The translations under genes and the position numbers were made by a program. The notes beneath the pieces are model-generated. The model was not told the DNA's origin. It saw nothing but the letters and a program-made list of their open reading frames with translations, and ran no database searches. From a bacterium SCSIO 12643 (GTDB lineage Bacteria > Bacteroidota > Bacteroidia > Flavobacteriales_G > Salibacteraceae), in assembly GCA_024398135.1 (NCBI GenBank), contig CP073750.1, positions 248,001-312,000 on the forward strand: 64,000 bases of DNA, read 5' to 3'. Numbering within the stretch: position 1 is the first letter of the stretch; each line of letters opens with the position of its first letter. Below are positions 55,701 to 63,536 of the stretch, piece by piece.

Positions 55701-55808
55701 GCCAAATCCTCGTTGCCATTTAATGTCTGGAGTACCTTGTGCCCATGCTCCAGATGCACATGCCCATAAGCAGGCTGCGGTAAGTAAATGTTTTGTTCGG
55801 TTTTTCAT
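52788..55808 (-). CDS. Repeat-containing secreted protein with type A T9SS sorting domain
   Basis: 1006 residues. The signal peptide (MKNRTKHLLTAACLWACASGAWAQ) precedes an N-terminal region (about 25-450) with at least six tandem units of about 55-60 residues, each with a core such as RSYGGSGNEIMADMV, KVYGGTADDIAHKII, RTYGGNDIDENPIAV or KSLGGSATDFNNDVI. These suggest a beta-propeller. The rest (about 450-900) is beta-rich without a named family. The last 80 residues form a type A sorting domain, ending PSGVYIFQVETLAGMRSEKVVK. No enzyme motif is seen. It converges on the LytTR gene and lies downstream of the NarL-type regulator gene on the same strand, with 137 bases between. Confidence 0.9.
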   Translation of the reverse strand: MKNRTKHLLTAACLWACASGAWAQGTPDIKWQRGFGAANMDEIISLNEEPNNDILLGMRSASNFSSGLKNTPNHGLSDYWIGITDSKGDGTSGSAFIWERCYGSTANDELSFAYSATTNIVAGGTSYGGIGGVGGSGRTIPLKGISDGWVILMARTGGAVIQRSYGGSGNEIMADMVETSTGYVFVISSNSPAGLISPTNNKTVPNLGGYDIWVVETDFSGNVTNEKVYGGTADDIAHKIILTSNNEFVITGTTQSGSNASYKTSGAYGLEDYWVIKLDQNLNLLWDRTYGGNDIDENPIAVEMPSGDFWVAGTSDSPGMSGNKIPSNINGSSDIWLVKLTSSGGVLPQDVIGGNSDEQLGSFIKTSDNNYVISCSSFSGQTGNKSMPLIGVMDTWVFKMNSNASICWQKSLGGSATDFNNDVIQTFDDHILVGGQSFSPAGLPPSNKTTPNNGMADGWMVKLFNSAYWDNQYEANNIWSENRIWSHSIAEGDDYFWDISQVDQYGYWLLGVDKTSGHTYKSRHHDFPGNIGDFPVIKDFPLDLLVAGNNMSSGFVKYEINKLTGDAINGSQVDVMMSLGNSTDGVETHPVEFIQAGGQKIMLAFHSNPSIMIRPSLVLLNTLNAVSAISHIEDPMMPNVHLVPCRALVMGNELLIVGSTVSNTSSSIFTCKINLSSGLPASPIKYYTPTGQQGPVQRIVPAEITVTMINNEVRIGYAISDNSGMLWPGMLLLNSNLNPAGSYYYTPNITGVINGHSGQLLSIPGNPNIMYPATISFNGTDKIIMINVDGNTGIANPQNYIYDNQNSTSRVLSSAMITNQQNGQENILMGVNGNDFGKSLILTSPDPNKIDGHPCVEEFTVNSNPLIFNVIQRPFSVVTDNFNEYPITINNSAELGDRYACNQNSGVSYKKAMQTKPTSTTSIFDIITQKEEIDVKVWRSEDPGVFNVKSEEDIQSIKVFDMIGKLVFSTHKNSTSQQVNLAHMPSGVYIFQVETLAGMRSEKVVK

Positions 55809-55945
55809 AAAAATTAAATTTTAAGTTAATAATCCACCGAAAATTACTTTGTGCGCTAATTACAAATTGTTCAATTTATGTAGGCTGTAGGGTTTCTTTT
55901 GTGAGTCGTAGGTTTTATTTTATAAATGGTAATTTAGGTATAATT

Positions 55946-56611
55946 CTAAATCCGTTCTGGCTTATCCACCTCATACAAACCATTTCGAATCGCATATAAA
56001 ACTATTCCCACAACACTATTTACTCCAATTTTAGTATATATGTTCTTTTTGTAAATCTCAACGGTCCTTCTGGTCACAGATAGTTTTTCTGCCATTTCTA
56101 AAGTTGTCAGCTCATTACAAATCATCTTAATAATCTCCAATTCTCGCTCTGAGAATTCATGTTCTGTTGCTTCTTTCTTTCCTGTTCTTAAGAAAAAATC
56201 GATCAGTTTTTTTGATTCCCGTTCTCCTAAGTAATACCCCGTTTCCAAAACCGATTTCACGGCTAACAAAAACTCTTCTCTACTAGCTCCTTTACTGACA
56301 TATCCGCTCACCCCAATTTCAAATAGTTTCTTCACCAATCGAATGGATTCATCTATGGATATAACCAATATTTTTTGATCCGGATTTTGAGATAAAATAA
56401 TTTCTGACGCTTCAATACCATTTAAATTAGGCATATACGTATCCATTATGACCAAATCTACCTGATGGTGCTCACAAAAATTAATAGCTTTTAAACCATC
56501 CCCCACAGTGCCGACCACCTGATATTCATCTGAATTACCATCAGTTAGAAACAACTTCAAACCCAGGCTAATCAACTCGTGATCTTCAACAATCAATACA
56601 CTTTGGCTCAT
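55946..56611 (-). CDS. NarL/LuxR-family response regulator
   Basis: 221 residues. The receiver (about 1-120) has phospho-acceptor Asp 57 in LVIMDTYMPNLNG and Lys in GYVSKGASREE. The C-terminal HTH (about 155-215) reads ELTTLEMAEKLSVTRRTVEIYKKNIYTKIGV, a LuxR-type motif. No histidine kinase is adjacent, so it is an orphan. Its promoter region holds a TATATTCG box inside an inverted repeat, so autoregulation is possible. The T9SS cargo gene downstream is a candidate target by position only. Confidence 0.94.
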   Translation of the reverse strand: MSQSVLIVEDHELISLGLKLFLTDGNSDEYQVVGTVGDGLKAINFCEHHQVDLVIMDTYMPNLNGIEASEIILSQNPDQKILVISIDESIRLVKKLFEIGVSGYVSKGASREEFLLAVKSVLETGYYLGERESKKLIDFFLRTGKKEATEHEFSERELEIIKMICNELTTLEMAEKLSVTRRTVEIYKKNIYTKIGVNSVVGIVLYAIRNGLYEVDKPERI

Positions 56612-56623
56612 AAATATTCGTTT

Positions 56624-56643
56624 TCACGAATATACAATACTCC
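56624..56643. promoter_or_regulatory. Inverted repeat overlapping the promoter of the NarL-type gene
   Basis: ATATTCG (56624-56630) and CGAATAT (56637-56643) form a perfect 7-bp inverted repeat with a six-base spacer. The minus-strand TATATTCG at 56644-56637 overlaps the distal arm. A dimeric regulator binding here would block or drive the 55946-56611 gene. Confidence 0.4.
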
Positions 56644-56696
56644 TTAAATAGAATATTCTATTTCGTAAAAACGCAAACATAAATTCTACGTTACTC

Positions 56697-56888
56697 CTAT
56701 ATGCTATTTCTTGGTGTTTGTCTTTTTAGCTCATTTTCCTTCCAGATTTTTTCTTGTAAGTCACCTTTTCGTTTTAATGAAATACCATAAAACACCAACC
56801 CCATAGGAATAATGACTATAAAACCATCGAATAAAGTCATGCTAAATAGTGTAATCCCGATTCCAATAAAAATCCACAAAATACCCAT
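56697..56888 (-). CDS. Small membrane protein
   Basis: 63 residues with two closely spaced membrane helices (GILWIFIGIGITLFSMTLF and FIVIIPMGLVFYGISL), then a charged tail KRKGDLQEKIWKENELKR. No named family is recognised; short two-helix proteins of this sort are common in Bacteroidota. The gene before it on the same strand overlaps its start by 52 bases in another frame, which looks like the result of a frameshift. It could be a separate gene or the C-terminal part of a broken fusion. Confidence 0.7.
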   Translation of the reverse strand: MGILWIFIGIGITLFSMTLFDGFIVIIPMGLVFYGISLKRKGDLQEKIWKENELKRQTPRNSI

Positions 56889-57115
56889 ACCTTATTCTTT
56901 TGGTAATTCAAGGGATCTCCTTCTGACATATGTCCAGCCCTCGACATTTTCCTTTCAAAATGAGCAACTACCTCATCTTTATCTTCATCATAATCATTAC
57001 AATTACCTTCAAAAGTGGCATGTTCACCGGTTAAACTGCACAATAATCCTTTTTTAATGTTTGGTTTTCTCTTGGTACATACCAGACAAAACTCTAAACG
57101 CTCTTCTCTTGTCAT
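56837..57115 (-). CDS. Small Cys-containing protein, probably frameshifted near its end
   Basis: 92 residues as read. The N-terminal half MTREERLEFCLVCTKRKPN, then GLLCSLTGEHATFEGNCNDY, is a Cys4 motif (C-x2-C, C, C) found at the N-terminus of many small Bacteroidota proteins and is likely metal-binding. The C-terminal 35 residues overlap the next gene out of frame and look non-native (KNKVWVFCGFLLESGLHYLA). A one-base insertion in the A4 run at 56947-56950 would give an ending RRRSLELPKE with a TAA at 56892-56894, three bases before the next ATG. The function is unknown. Starting ATG is clear. Confidence 0.6.
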   Translation of the reverse strand: MTREERLEFCLVCTKRKPNIKKGLLCSLTGEHATFEGNCNDYDEDKDEVVAHFERKMSRAGHMSEGDPLNYQKNKVWVFCGFLLESGLHYLA

Positions 57116-57153
57116 ATTCTAGAGTTAATTTCAAAATAGTAATTAGAGTTAAA

Positions 57154-57182
57154 AAAGGTCTGAAAATATACATCAGACCTTT
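57154..57182 (-). terminator. Rho-independent terminator after the AsmA-like gene
   Basis: AAAGGTCTGA (57154-57163) pairs with TCAGACCTTT (57173-57182) with a nine-base loop. On the minus strand it is followed by a T-run. It lies 14 bases past the stop. Confidence 0.8.
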
Positions 57183-57196
57183 ATTTATATTTTATT

Positions 57197-60142
57197 CTAA
57201 GCCGCTTCTATTTTAGCATCCGCCTTTTTCTTGGCGTCTTCTAAAATCTTATCTGATTTCTTTTGGGCTGCATCAATTAGTTTTTTACCCTGCGCATCTG
57301 CTTCTTTTTCCAGTTGTTTGGCTTTGGCATCTGCTTGTTTATTCAACTCCGCGGCACCTTTTTCAGCTGCAATCTTAGCAAATGGATTTGTGGCTTGTTT
57401 AATCAACTCTTTACCTTGTTTATCTGCTTCAGCTTTAAGCTGCGCTCCCAGTTTTTTCGCTTCCTGATTCAGTTCATCCGCTTTCTTTTTTGCCTCATCC
57501 ATTAATTCTTTCTGCTGCTTACGGGCATCTTCCATAATCTTATCCGCTTCCTTTTGCGCATCTTTCTTCAGGTCTTTTTTCACCTCTTCTATTTTCTCTT
57601 TGGCAATCTCTTTCACCTGGTCTTTAACCTCATCCGAAGCTTCTCCTTTTCCAAATACCGGTTTGAACTTAGGATCATCCATTTTCCCGGTTACGGCTAT
57701 AACTACAGGAATCGTCTCCGGCATTTTCGCATCTACCCCATTGCTTTTCAGAAATCCACTGACCTGACTCATTACGGCATCCGCTCCTGCACCCATTTCA
57801 GAGGTTTTGATCTTTGTATCAATTAAATAATTGATATCCTGATCCAATGTAGTATAACCGGAAATCTTCGCTTTTTGTGTTCCAATCTTCACATCAAAAG
57901 GCTCTACCTCCAGGACTCCATTTGTACACTTATACTTCAACGTTAAATCCTCAGCTTTTAATGGATTGTAATTTTTGGTTTTTGTGATACTGTTTAGTTT
58001 TTCCAGGTTATCACTTTTCAGCATCAAATCTTTGGTGGTAGAAACACCACTAAATGACAATTCATTTAAGATCGGTTCCAAATTCGCATCTAAAGTTCCG
58101 GTTGTATGAATTTCCGTACTAAATGTTCCCGAAGCTGTTTTCAAAATCGGAGCCAATTTATCTATGGTATTGAATGTATTCGCTACGGGACTAATCGCCC
58201 AGTCTTTAATACCCATATTAAAATCAAACGATGGCTTTTCCGGATGTGTTGTTGGATCAAATACCCCATCCATAGATGCAGTACCCTCAAACATTCTTAA
58301 CCCTGCATCTTTAAAGATCACTTGCCCATCTCTGATGATAATCGACCCTTTTAAATCCTCAATCTTCATGCTATCATAAGCGATAAGCTTCATATAGGCA
58401 TTCATCGTAAAATCAATATTGGTTGGAATTTCATAGGTCTCAGCAGCTGCTGTATCCATAACAGGAGCTTCAACGGCCTCAGTTTCTTCCACTACCTCTT
58501 CTTTAGCCACTTCTGTCTCCGCAACTTCTTCCTCTTCTGTCATCCATTCATCTACATCAAAATAATTGGAATTAAAGTCCAGAACACCAACTAAAGTGGA
58601 CTCACTCATGTACCATGGAATAAAGTTTTCCAATGCACCAGTGGCATGTACATCTGATTTACCCACCATGGCATCAAATGCGGTTAAATCCACCTTATTC
58701 ATATCAAAATTCATGGCGACATGCTCAATCTTCATAGGTACACCTCCGGTTCCATCATCATATTGAATACCCCATGCTTCGAATAAACCATGAGCTTCTA
58801 CTTTATCGTATTGCTCATGATCGAGGCTATTCATGTCTGCCTTGAAATTCAAATCAGTTTTCATTTTTCCGGCATACTGTTCTTCCTCTTCTACTGGCAT
58901 CATAGTTGGAATCGTAGCCAAATCAAAATCCATTTTAAAATTACCCGTCATTACCGGATTTGTCATAGAATTTTGAATCAACAAACGCATATCAAAATAG
59001 TTCTCAGCCAACTCTAAATGGGCTTTCTTTAAATCCACAACCAGTCTATCCATATCTCCTGCTGGTGAGTTGATATGTAAATCAATTCCAATATTCTCAG
59101 CTGTGGCAGGTAAATCAGGATATTTCACCATACCATTTTGTACTCCTAAATCAATCTTAAATGCCGGCATTAACTCTTCATAATACACACCTTTAAATTC
59201 AGCTCCAAAAGACATTTTTCCGGTTACTTTAACATCTTCATAGCCTTCGATATATGCATCTGGAATCAGAGAGAATAATTCTTTAAACGAATTATTTCTT
59301 GAAGACATTTTAATATCCATATCAATAGAATCATTTGGCATTGCCAACCATCCTTCCAGATTTAATACCAGTGCATTTAGTTGAACAAAAGTTGTATCAA
59401 ACTGAAATCTCATTTGATCCATATCCATGGCCATATTAATACTGGAATTTAAACTGGCCTTCTTCAATAGTTTATCCCCTTCCATCGCAAAGCTCATAGA
59501 CTCTACGGTAGTTTTAGTTTCCAATATGAATTGAGAAAGGGTAAAATCGCCCTTACCATCATGATTCATATTTTTCATTTCAAAATACATGTCTCCTTGC
59601 TGGTCGTCATAGATCAAATTGAAATTATGAATGTAATATCGTTGTAACTTGATTTGTAACTCGGTTTCCGCACTACTGGTCTCTTCAACCGGAGCACTTT
59701 CCTCAGCTTCTTCTGTCTCTGTTTCAGTTTCGGTAGTACCCGATTCATCTTCAATTGCAATATCATAATTTGCTGTTCCATCTTTCAGGACGATCACATT
59801 CACATCCATTCCATCTATACCCACTTCTCCGATTTCAACATTTCCATCAATCAATTTCATTAAATCGACTGTTGTTGTAATGGTTTGCGCACCAAATAAA
59901 GTAACACCTTCAAACTCATCTTTTCCGGATACTTTTAATCCCGATATTTCTGCAGTAAGATTTGGGAAATTTGGAATTAAACTCAGATCAAAATCTGCCA
60001 TTTCAATCCTGGCATTTACAGTTTTATTGGCCTCATCCATAGCCATTTGCTGTAATTCAGCTTTAAATAACATAGGGATCGCTACTATCGCTACGATAAT
60101 TAATAACATAATCGTACCGATGATGATAAGAAACTTTTTCAT
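57197..60142 (-). CDS. AsmA-family envelope protein with Lys/Ala/Glu-rich helical tail
   Basis: 981 residues from ATG 60142, giving MKKFLIIIGTIMLLIIVAIVAIP as signal-anchor. A longer frame to 60175 would start inside the promoter box and is rejected. The body shows the AsmA pattern: FKAELQQMAMDEANKTVNARIEM and DFDLSLIPNFPNLTAEISGL at the N-terminus and AsmA_2-like VEPFDVKIGTQKAKISGYT near 790. Two acidic low-complexity segments (about 140-165 and 545-575) interrupt it. The last about 145 residues are a repetitive charged helix (KKKADELNQEAKK and similar), probably a coiled coil. AsmA proteins help shape the outer membrane or move phospholipids across the periplasm. Confidence 0.88.
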   Translation of the reverse strand: MKKFLIIIGTIMLLIIVAIVAIPMLFKAELQQMAMDEANKTVNARIEMADFDLSLIPNFPNLTAEISGLKVSGKDEFEGVTLFGAQTITTTVDLMKLIDGNVEIGEVGIDGMDVNVIVLKDGTANYDIAIEDESGTTETETETEEAEESAPVEETSSAETELQIKLQRYYIHNFNLIYDDQQGDMYFEMKNMNHDGKGDFTLSQFILETKTTVESMSFAMEGDKLLKKASLNSSINMAMDMDQMRFQFDTTFVQLNALVLNLEGWLAMPNDSIDMDIKMSSRNNSFKELFSLIPDAYIEGYEDVKVTGKMSFGAEFKGVYYEELMPAFKIDLGVQNGMVKYPDLPATAENIGIDLHINSPAGDMDRLVVDLKKAHLELAENYFDMRLLIQNSMTNPVMTGNFKMDFDLATIPTMMPVEEEEQYAGKMKTDLNFKADMNSLDHEQYDKVEAHGLFEAWGIQYDDGTGGVPMKIEHVAMNFDMNKVDLTAFDAMVGKSDVHATGALENFIPWYMSESTLVGVLDFNSNYFDVDEWMTEEEEVAETEVAKEEVVEETEAVEAPVMDTAAAETYEIPTNIDFTMNAYMKLIAYDSMKIEDLKGSIIIRDGQVIFKDAGLRMFEGTASMDGVFDPTTHPEKPSFDFNMGIKDWAISPVANTFNTIDKLAPILKTASGTFSTEIHTTGTLDANLEPILNELSFSGVSTTKDLMLKSDNLEKLNSITKTKNYNPLKAEDLTLKYKCTNGVLEVEPFDVKIGTQKAKISGYTTLDQDINYLIDTKIKTSEMGAGADAVMSQVSGFLKSNGVDAKMPETIPVVIAVTGKMDDPKFKPVFGKGEASDEVKDQVKEIAKEKIEEVKKDLKKDAQKEADKIMEDARKQQKELMDEAKKKADELNQEAKKLGAQLKAEADKQGKELIKQATNPFAKIAAEKGAAELNKQADAKAKQLEKEADAQGKKLIDAAQKKSDKILEDAKKKADAKIEAA

Positions 60143-60172
60143 ATTGAAAGTGAATAAGGTTTTAATTACGCT

Positions 60173-60180
60173 CAAAAGTA
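60173..60180 (-). promoter_or_regulatory. -7 promoter box for the AsmA-like gene
   Basis: The minus strand reads TACTTTTG, an exact TAnnTTTG match, 30 bases before ATG 60142. This excludes the alternative start at 60175. Confidence 0.55.
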
Positions 60181-60305
60181 ATTTAGTTTTTGAGATGTAG
60201 AACTATTTTAAGGCTTTCATCAGTATAGAAATTTATTGTGTACCACTGTGAATTAAAAATGATTTTACGGTCAATTATTTTGGAACTTTATTCAATGTCA
60301 AAACC

Positions 60306-60313
60306 TAACTTTG
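60306..60313 (+). promoter_or_regulatory. -7 promoter box for the RmlD-like gene
   Basis: TAACTTTG matches TAnnTTTG, with a TTTG at 60279-60282 as a possible -33 element 23 bases upstream. It lies 20 bases before the ATG. Confidence 0.6.
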
Positions 60314-60333
60314 ACGCCTAATTAACTTATGAC

Positions 60334-61224
60334 ATGAAAATTCTAATTTTTGGCGCCTCAGGTTTAGTTGGAGGCAATATGCTTAAATACTTTAAATCAT
60401 TACCTGATGTTGAAGTTGTGGGAACACACTTTTCTTATGAAACTCCTGATACGGTTCCTTTCAACACGTTAGATTTAGATGCTGAATCGAATTTTGATGC
60501 GCATAGTTATAACCCTGATGTGATTATCAATTGCGGAGCACTTACCTGGGTGGATTACTGTGAAGAAAACATTGATGAAAGCTATACCAAAACTGTTGTT
60601 TCAACCATCAATACCTTAAAAATATGCAATGCTGTAAATGCCAAGTATCTGTACATCGGGACAGATTATGTTTTTGATGGTGAAGCTGGACCTTATACGG
60701 AAGATGCTCATCCACATCCGCTAAACGTATACGCACGACATAAACAAGAGGCAGAAACTTTGGTTTTTAACACCAGTAAAAAGAACCTATCACTTCGTAT
60801 CACCAATGTATATGGAGACGAACTAAGAGATAAGAATTTTGTTGCCCGATTAATGAACCTTGCAAAAAGCGGAGAACCACAACATTTAAAATTACCATTT
60901 GATCAATATGCAACTCCTGTAAACGCATGGGATATCGCCAGAGCTGCTTACCTTCTTTTAAGAGATGACAAAAACGGCATTTACAATATCGCATCTACGG
61001 ATTTTGTCAACCGGGTACAATTGGCACAAATGGTTTTGAATAGATTTCCCGGACATCAGGTGACCATTGAACCTATTTCTACGGAAGATTTAAATCCACC
61101 GGCAAAACGTCCATTGACCGGAGGATTAATCACGGCTAAGTTTCTATCAGAATACCCTGATTTTCAATTTGACAATGTGAGTTCTTATCTTACCAGAAAG
61201 TTGGAAGAACAGGCTGTTTCATAG
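60334..61224 (+). CDS. RmlD-like NAD(P)-dependent sugar-nucleotide reductase
   Basis: 296 residues, an extended short-chain dehydrogenase. The Rossmann glycine motif FGASGLVGGNML lies at the start, then NCGALTWVDYCEEN, the STDYVFDG-like IGTDYVFDGEAGPYTED, and the catalytic YARHK of the YxxxK motif. This is the layout of dTDP-4-dehydrorhamnose reductase, the last step of dTDP-rhamnose synthesis. None of rmlA, B or C is nearby, so it may instead be a lineage-specific reductase of the RmlD subfamily. It has its own promoter and no strong terminator. Confidence 0.88.
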   Translation: MKILIFGASGLVGGNMLKYFKSLPDVEVVGTHFSYETPDTVPFNTLDLDAESNFDAHSYNPDVIINCGALTWVDYCEENIDESYTKTVVSTINTLKICNAVNAKYLYIGTDYVFDGEAGPYTEDAHPHPLNVYARHKQEAETLVFNTSKKNLSLRITNVYGDELRDKNFVARLMNLAKSGEPQHLKLPFDQYATPVNAWDIARAAYLLLRDDKNGIYNIASTDFVNRVQLAQMVLNRFPGHQVTIEPISTEDLNPPAKRPLTGGLITAKFLSEYPDFQFDNVSSYLTRKLEEQAVS

Positions 61225-61356
61225 AAATTTACCGCCTCTTTTTTTAGAAAAAGAATTACATCCTGACATTTCATCCCCTTAATCCTACGTTTCGGTCAGA
61301 ACAATTTTAGGTTGGACTGATCTGATTTCATATTTGCCTCTGTAAATGAAACGAAT

Positions 61357-63516
61357 ATGAAAACAACTATACTATTTCTCTTCTCTTTATTCACTTTCCA
61401 GGTAATGGCTCAGACCATTTCAGGAACAGTTGCAGACAAAGACGGAATCGGACTGCCTGGAGCAAATGTATATATCGAAAACACTTTCTCGGGTGCTTCT
61501 ACAGATGCCAACGGACACTACTCTTTTACATTTGATAAAAAGGGCACCCATAACCTAATTGTAGAATTTGTTGGATTTGAAGATTATAAAAAAGAAATTC
61601 AGCTCGATGGTCAAGATCATCAATTTCAAATTGAGCTCAAGGAAAAATTCAACCAGCTAAAAGCGGTAACCATAACTGCCGGAAACTATGGAACGGGCAA
61701 ATCGGAAACCGCAGTAGTAATGAGTTCACTTGAAATGGTCACTACAGCAGGTTCTTTAGGAGATATTAATGCAGCTATGCGTTCTCTACCTGGAACCAGT
61801 AATAATGGTGAATCGGGTAAACTATTTGTACATGGTGGCGAAGGCACAGAAACCGGAACTTACATTGACGGAATTTATGTGCACCAACCTTATACCACAT
61901 CAGCACCCAATATGGCCGTGCGTGGTCGATTTAACCCTTTTATGTTTAGTGGAACATCGTTCAGCACAGGTGGTTATTCAGCTGAATACGGTCAGGCTTT
62001 ATCATCTGTTCTTACCCTAAATACGAATGATATGCCAGCCGAAGACGCATTGAATATTTCGTTAATGACAGTTGGTGGTGATGTAGCCGGAACCAAAATG
62101 TGGAAGAATGGTGCCATCACGGGTTCTTTTAATTACATCAATCTAAAACCCTATATGCAGCTAATTCCTCAAAACTACGAATGGAATCAGGAACCTGAAG
62201 CTTATGGTGGTTCAATCAATTTCAGACAAAAAACCAAAGGCTCCGGGATGTTTAAAATCTATGCTTCCATGGATCAATCTAACTTGTCTCAATTTGCCAT
62301 CACCAGTGACGGAACCAATGCACCATCAAGTACTGATATTCGAAATGATAACAAGTTCATCAATCTGAACTGGCATGGGTCTCCATCTAAAAAGTGGTTC
62401 ACTACAGTGGGAAGTTCATATACCTATAACAATGATCGCTACACGCAAGGAGATTTGGTTTTAAATCAAAAATTAGAAGGGAATCACCTAAAAGCAACAG
62501 CTAAATATGAATTAACTGAGAAAACCAGATTTAGATTGGGAATCGAAAACTTCTATACTGATTTTGAAAATCAATATTCTCAAGCTCAGATTGAAGGTGA
62601 TAGTACTGTGGGGTATCAGGAAAATTTAACTGCTGCATTTATAGAAGCTCAAATCTATACTTCTCCTAAGTTCTTAATTAATGCAGGGTTAAGAGGCGAA
62701 CATTCGCAATACCTAAACGGCAACACGCTGGCACCAAGAATCTCGGCTGCATACAAATTGGATGAAAACACCAGTTTATCTGCCGCATATGGATGGTTTT
62801 ATCAAAATCCATTAAACGAACAATTACTTAATAGAAATTACCTGAAAAACGAAAGAGCTGAACATTACATTCTAAGTCTTTCAAGAAACGTGAACAAACG
62901 TACTTTCAGAACTGAGGCTTACTATAAAAAATATTCTGATTTGGTAAAGTATGGAGCTTCATTTCAAGATCCATATAAAAACACAGGTTCGGGATATGCT
63001 TACGGTTTTGACCTGTATTTCAAGGACACCAAAACCATTAAAAACGGTACTTATTGGGTTTCTTATTCTTTCTTACAATCCGAGCGGGATTTCAGATATT
63101 ATCCGCATGCCGCTACTCCAACCTTTACGGTTCCACATAGTGTAACAGTTGTTTACAAACATTGGATTGGAGACTGGAGATCATATGTAGGTGCATCATT
63201 CAGATATGGAAGTCCGAGAGTTTATAATGACAAAAACAGTCCGGAGTTTAATGCTGCTAAATTACCATCCAATGCCAGTCTGGATGTGAACTGGAGTTTT
63301 CTATACCGTCAAAATGTAATTTTCTATGCTTCAGCTACGAATATCCTGGGATTCGATCAGGTTTTCGGATACCGATATGATGCCGTTCCGGATAATAATG
63401 GCATCTATGGTAGAACACCTATTCTACCGGCTGCGAAAAGTTTCTTCTTTATTGGTTGTTTCATCACTTTAACGAAAAATGGCGAAACCAATCAAATGGA
63501 TAAAATCAATATGTAA
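61357..63516 (+). CDS. TonB-dependent outer-membrane receptor with carboxypeptidase-like N-terminus
   Basis: 719 residues. Signal peptide (MKTTILFLFSLFTFQVMAQ), then a carboxypeptidase-regulatory-like beta-sandwich (about 20-100, TISGTVADKDGIGLPGANVYIE and GASTDANGHYSF), a TonB plug (about 105-220, with MRSLPGTSNNGESGKLFVHGG and YIDGIYVHQPY), and a C-terminal 22-strand-type barrel ending near AKSFFFIGCFITL. It should import a substrate across the outer membrane using TonB energy. At 719 residues it is short for SusC and no SusD follows, so it is more like a siderophore, metal or peptide receptor. The next gene (21 bases on) encodes an exported helical protein and is likely its partner. Confidence 0.92.
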   Translation: MKTTILFLFSLFTFQVMAQTISGTVADKDGIGLPGANVYIENTFSGASTDANGHYSFTFDKKGTHNLIVEFVGFEDYKKEIQLDGQDHQFQIELKEKFNQLKAVTITAGNYGTGKSETAVVMSSLEMVTTAGSLGDINAAMRSLPGTSNNGESGKLFVHGGEGTETGTYIDGIYVHQPYTTSAPNMAVRGRFNPFMFSGTSFSTGGYSAEYGQALSSVLTLNTNDMPAEDALNISLMTVGGDVAGTKMWKNGAITGSFNYINLKPYMQLIPQNYEWNQEPEAYGGSINFRQKTKGSGMFKIYASMDQSNLSQFAITSDGTNAPSSTDIRNDNKFINLNWHGSPSKKWFTTVGSSYTYNNDRYTQGDLVLNQKLEGNHLKATAKYELTEKTRFRLGIENFYTDFENQYSQAQIEGDSTVGYQENLTAAFIEAQIYTSPKFLINAGLRGEHSQYLNGNTLAPRISAAYKLDENTSLSAAYGWFYQNPLNEQLLNRNYLKNERAEHYILSLSRNVNKRTFRTEAYYKKYSDLVKYGASFQDPYKNTGSGYAYGFDLYFKDTKTIKNGTYWVSYSFLQSERDFRYYPHAATPTFTVPHSVTVVYKHWIGDWRSYVGASFRYGSPRVYNDKNSPEFNAAKLPSNASLDVNWSFLYRQNVIFYASATNILGFDQVFGYRYDAVPDNNGIYGRTPILPAAKSFFFIGCFITLTKNGETNQMDKINM

Positions 63517-63536
63517 CAACTTAAAACATCAATACC

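Noticed and set aside
60143-60175. Eleven-residue N-terminal extension of the AsmA-like protein
   Set aside because: It would begin inside the TACTTTTG promoter box; ATG 60142 gives a standard signal-anchor.
61329-61336. CATATTTG as a promoter for the TonB receptor
   Set aside because: It misses the key T of TAnnTTTG and has no -33 partner; kept out of the feature list.
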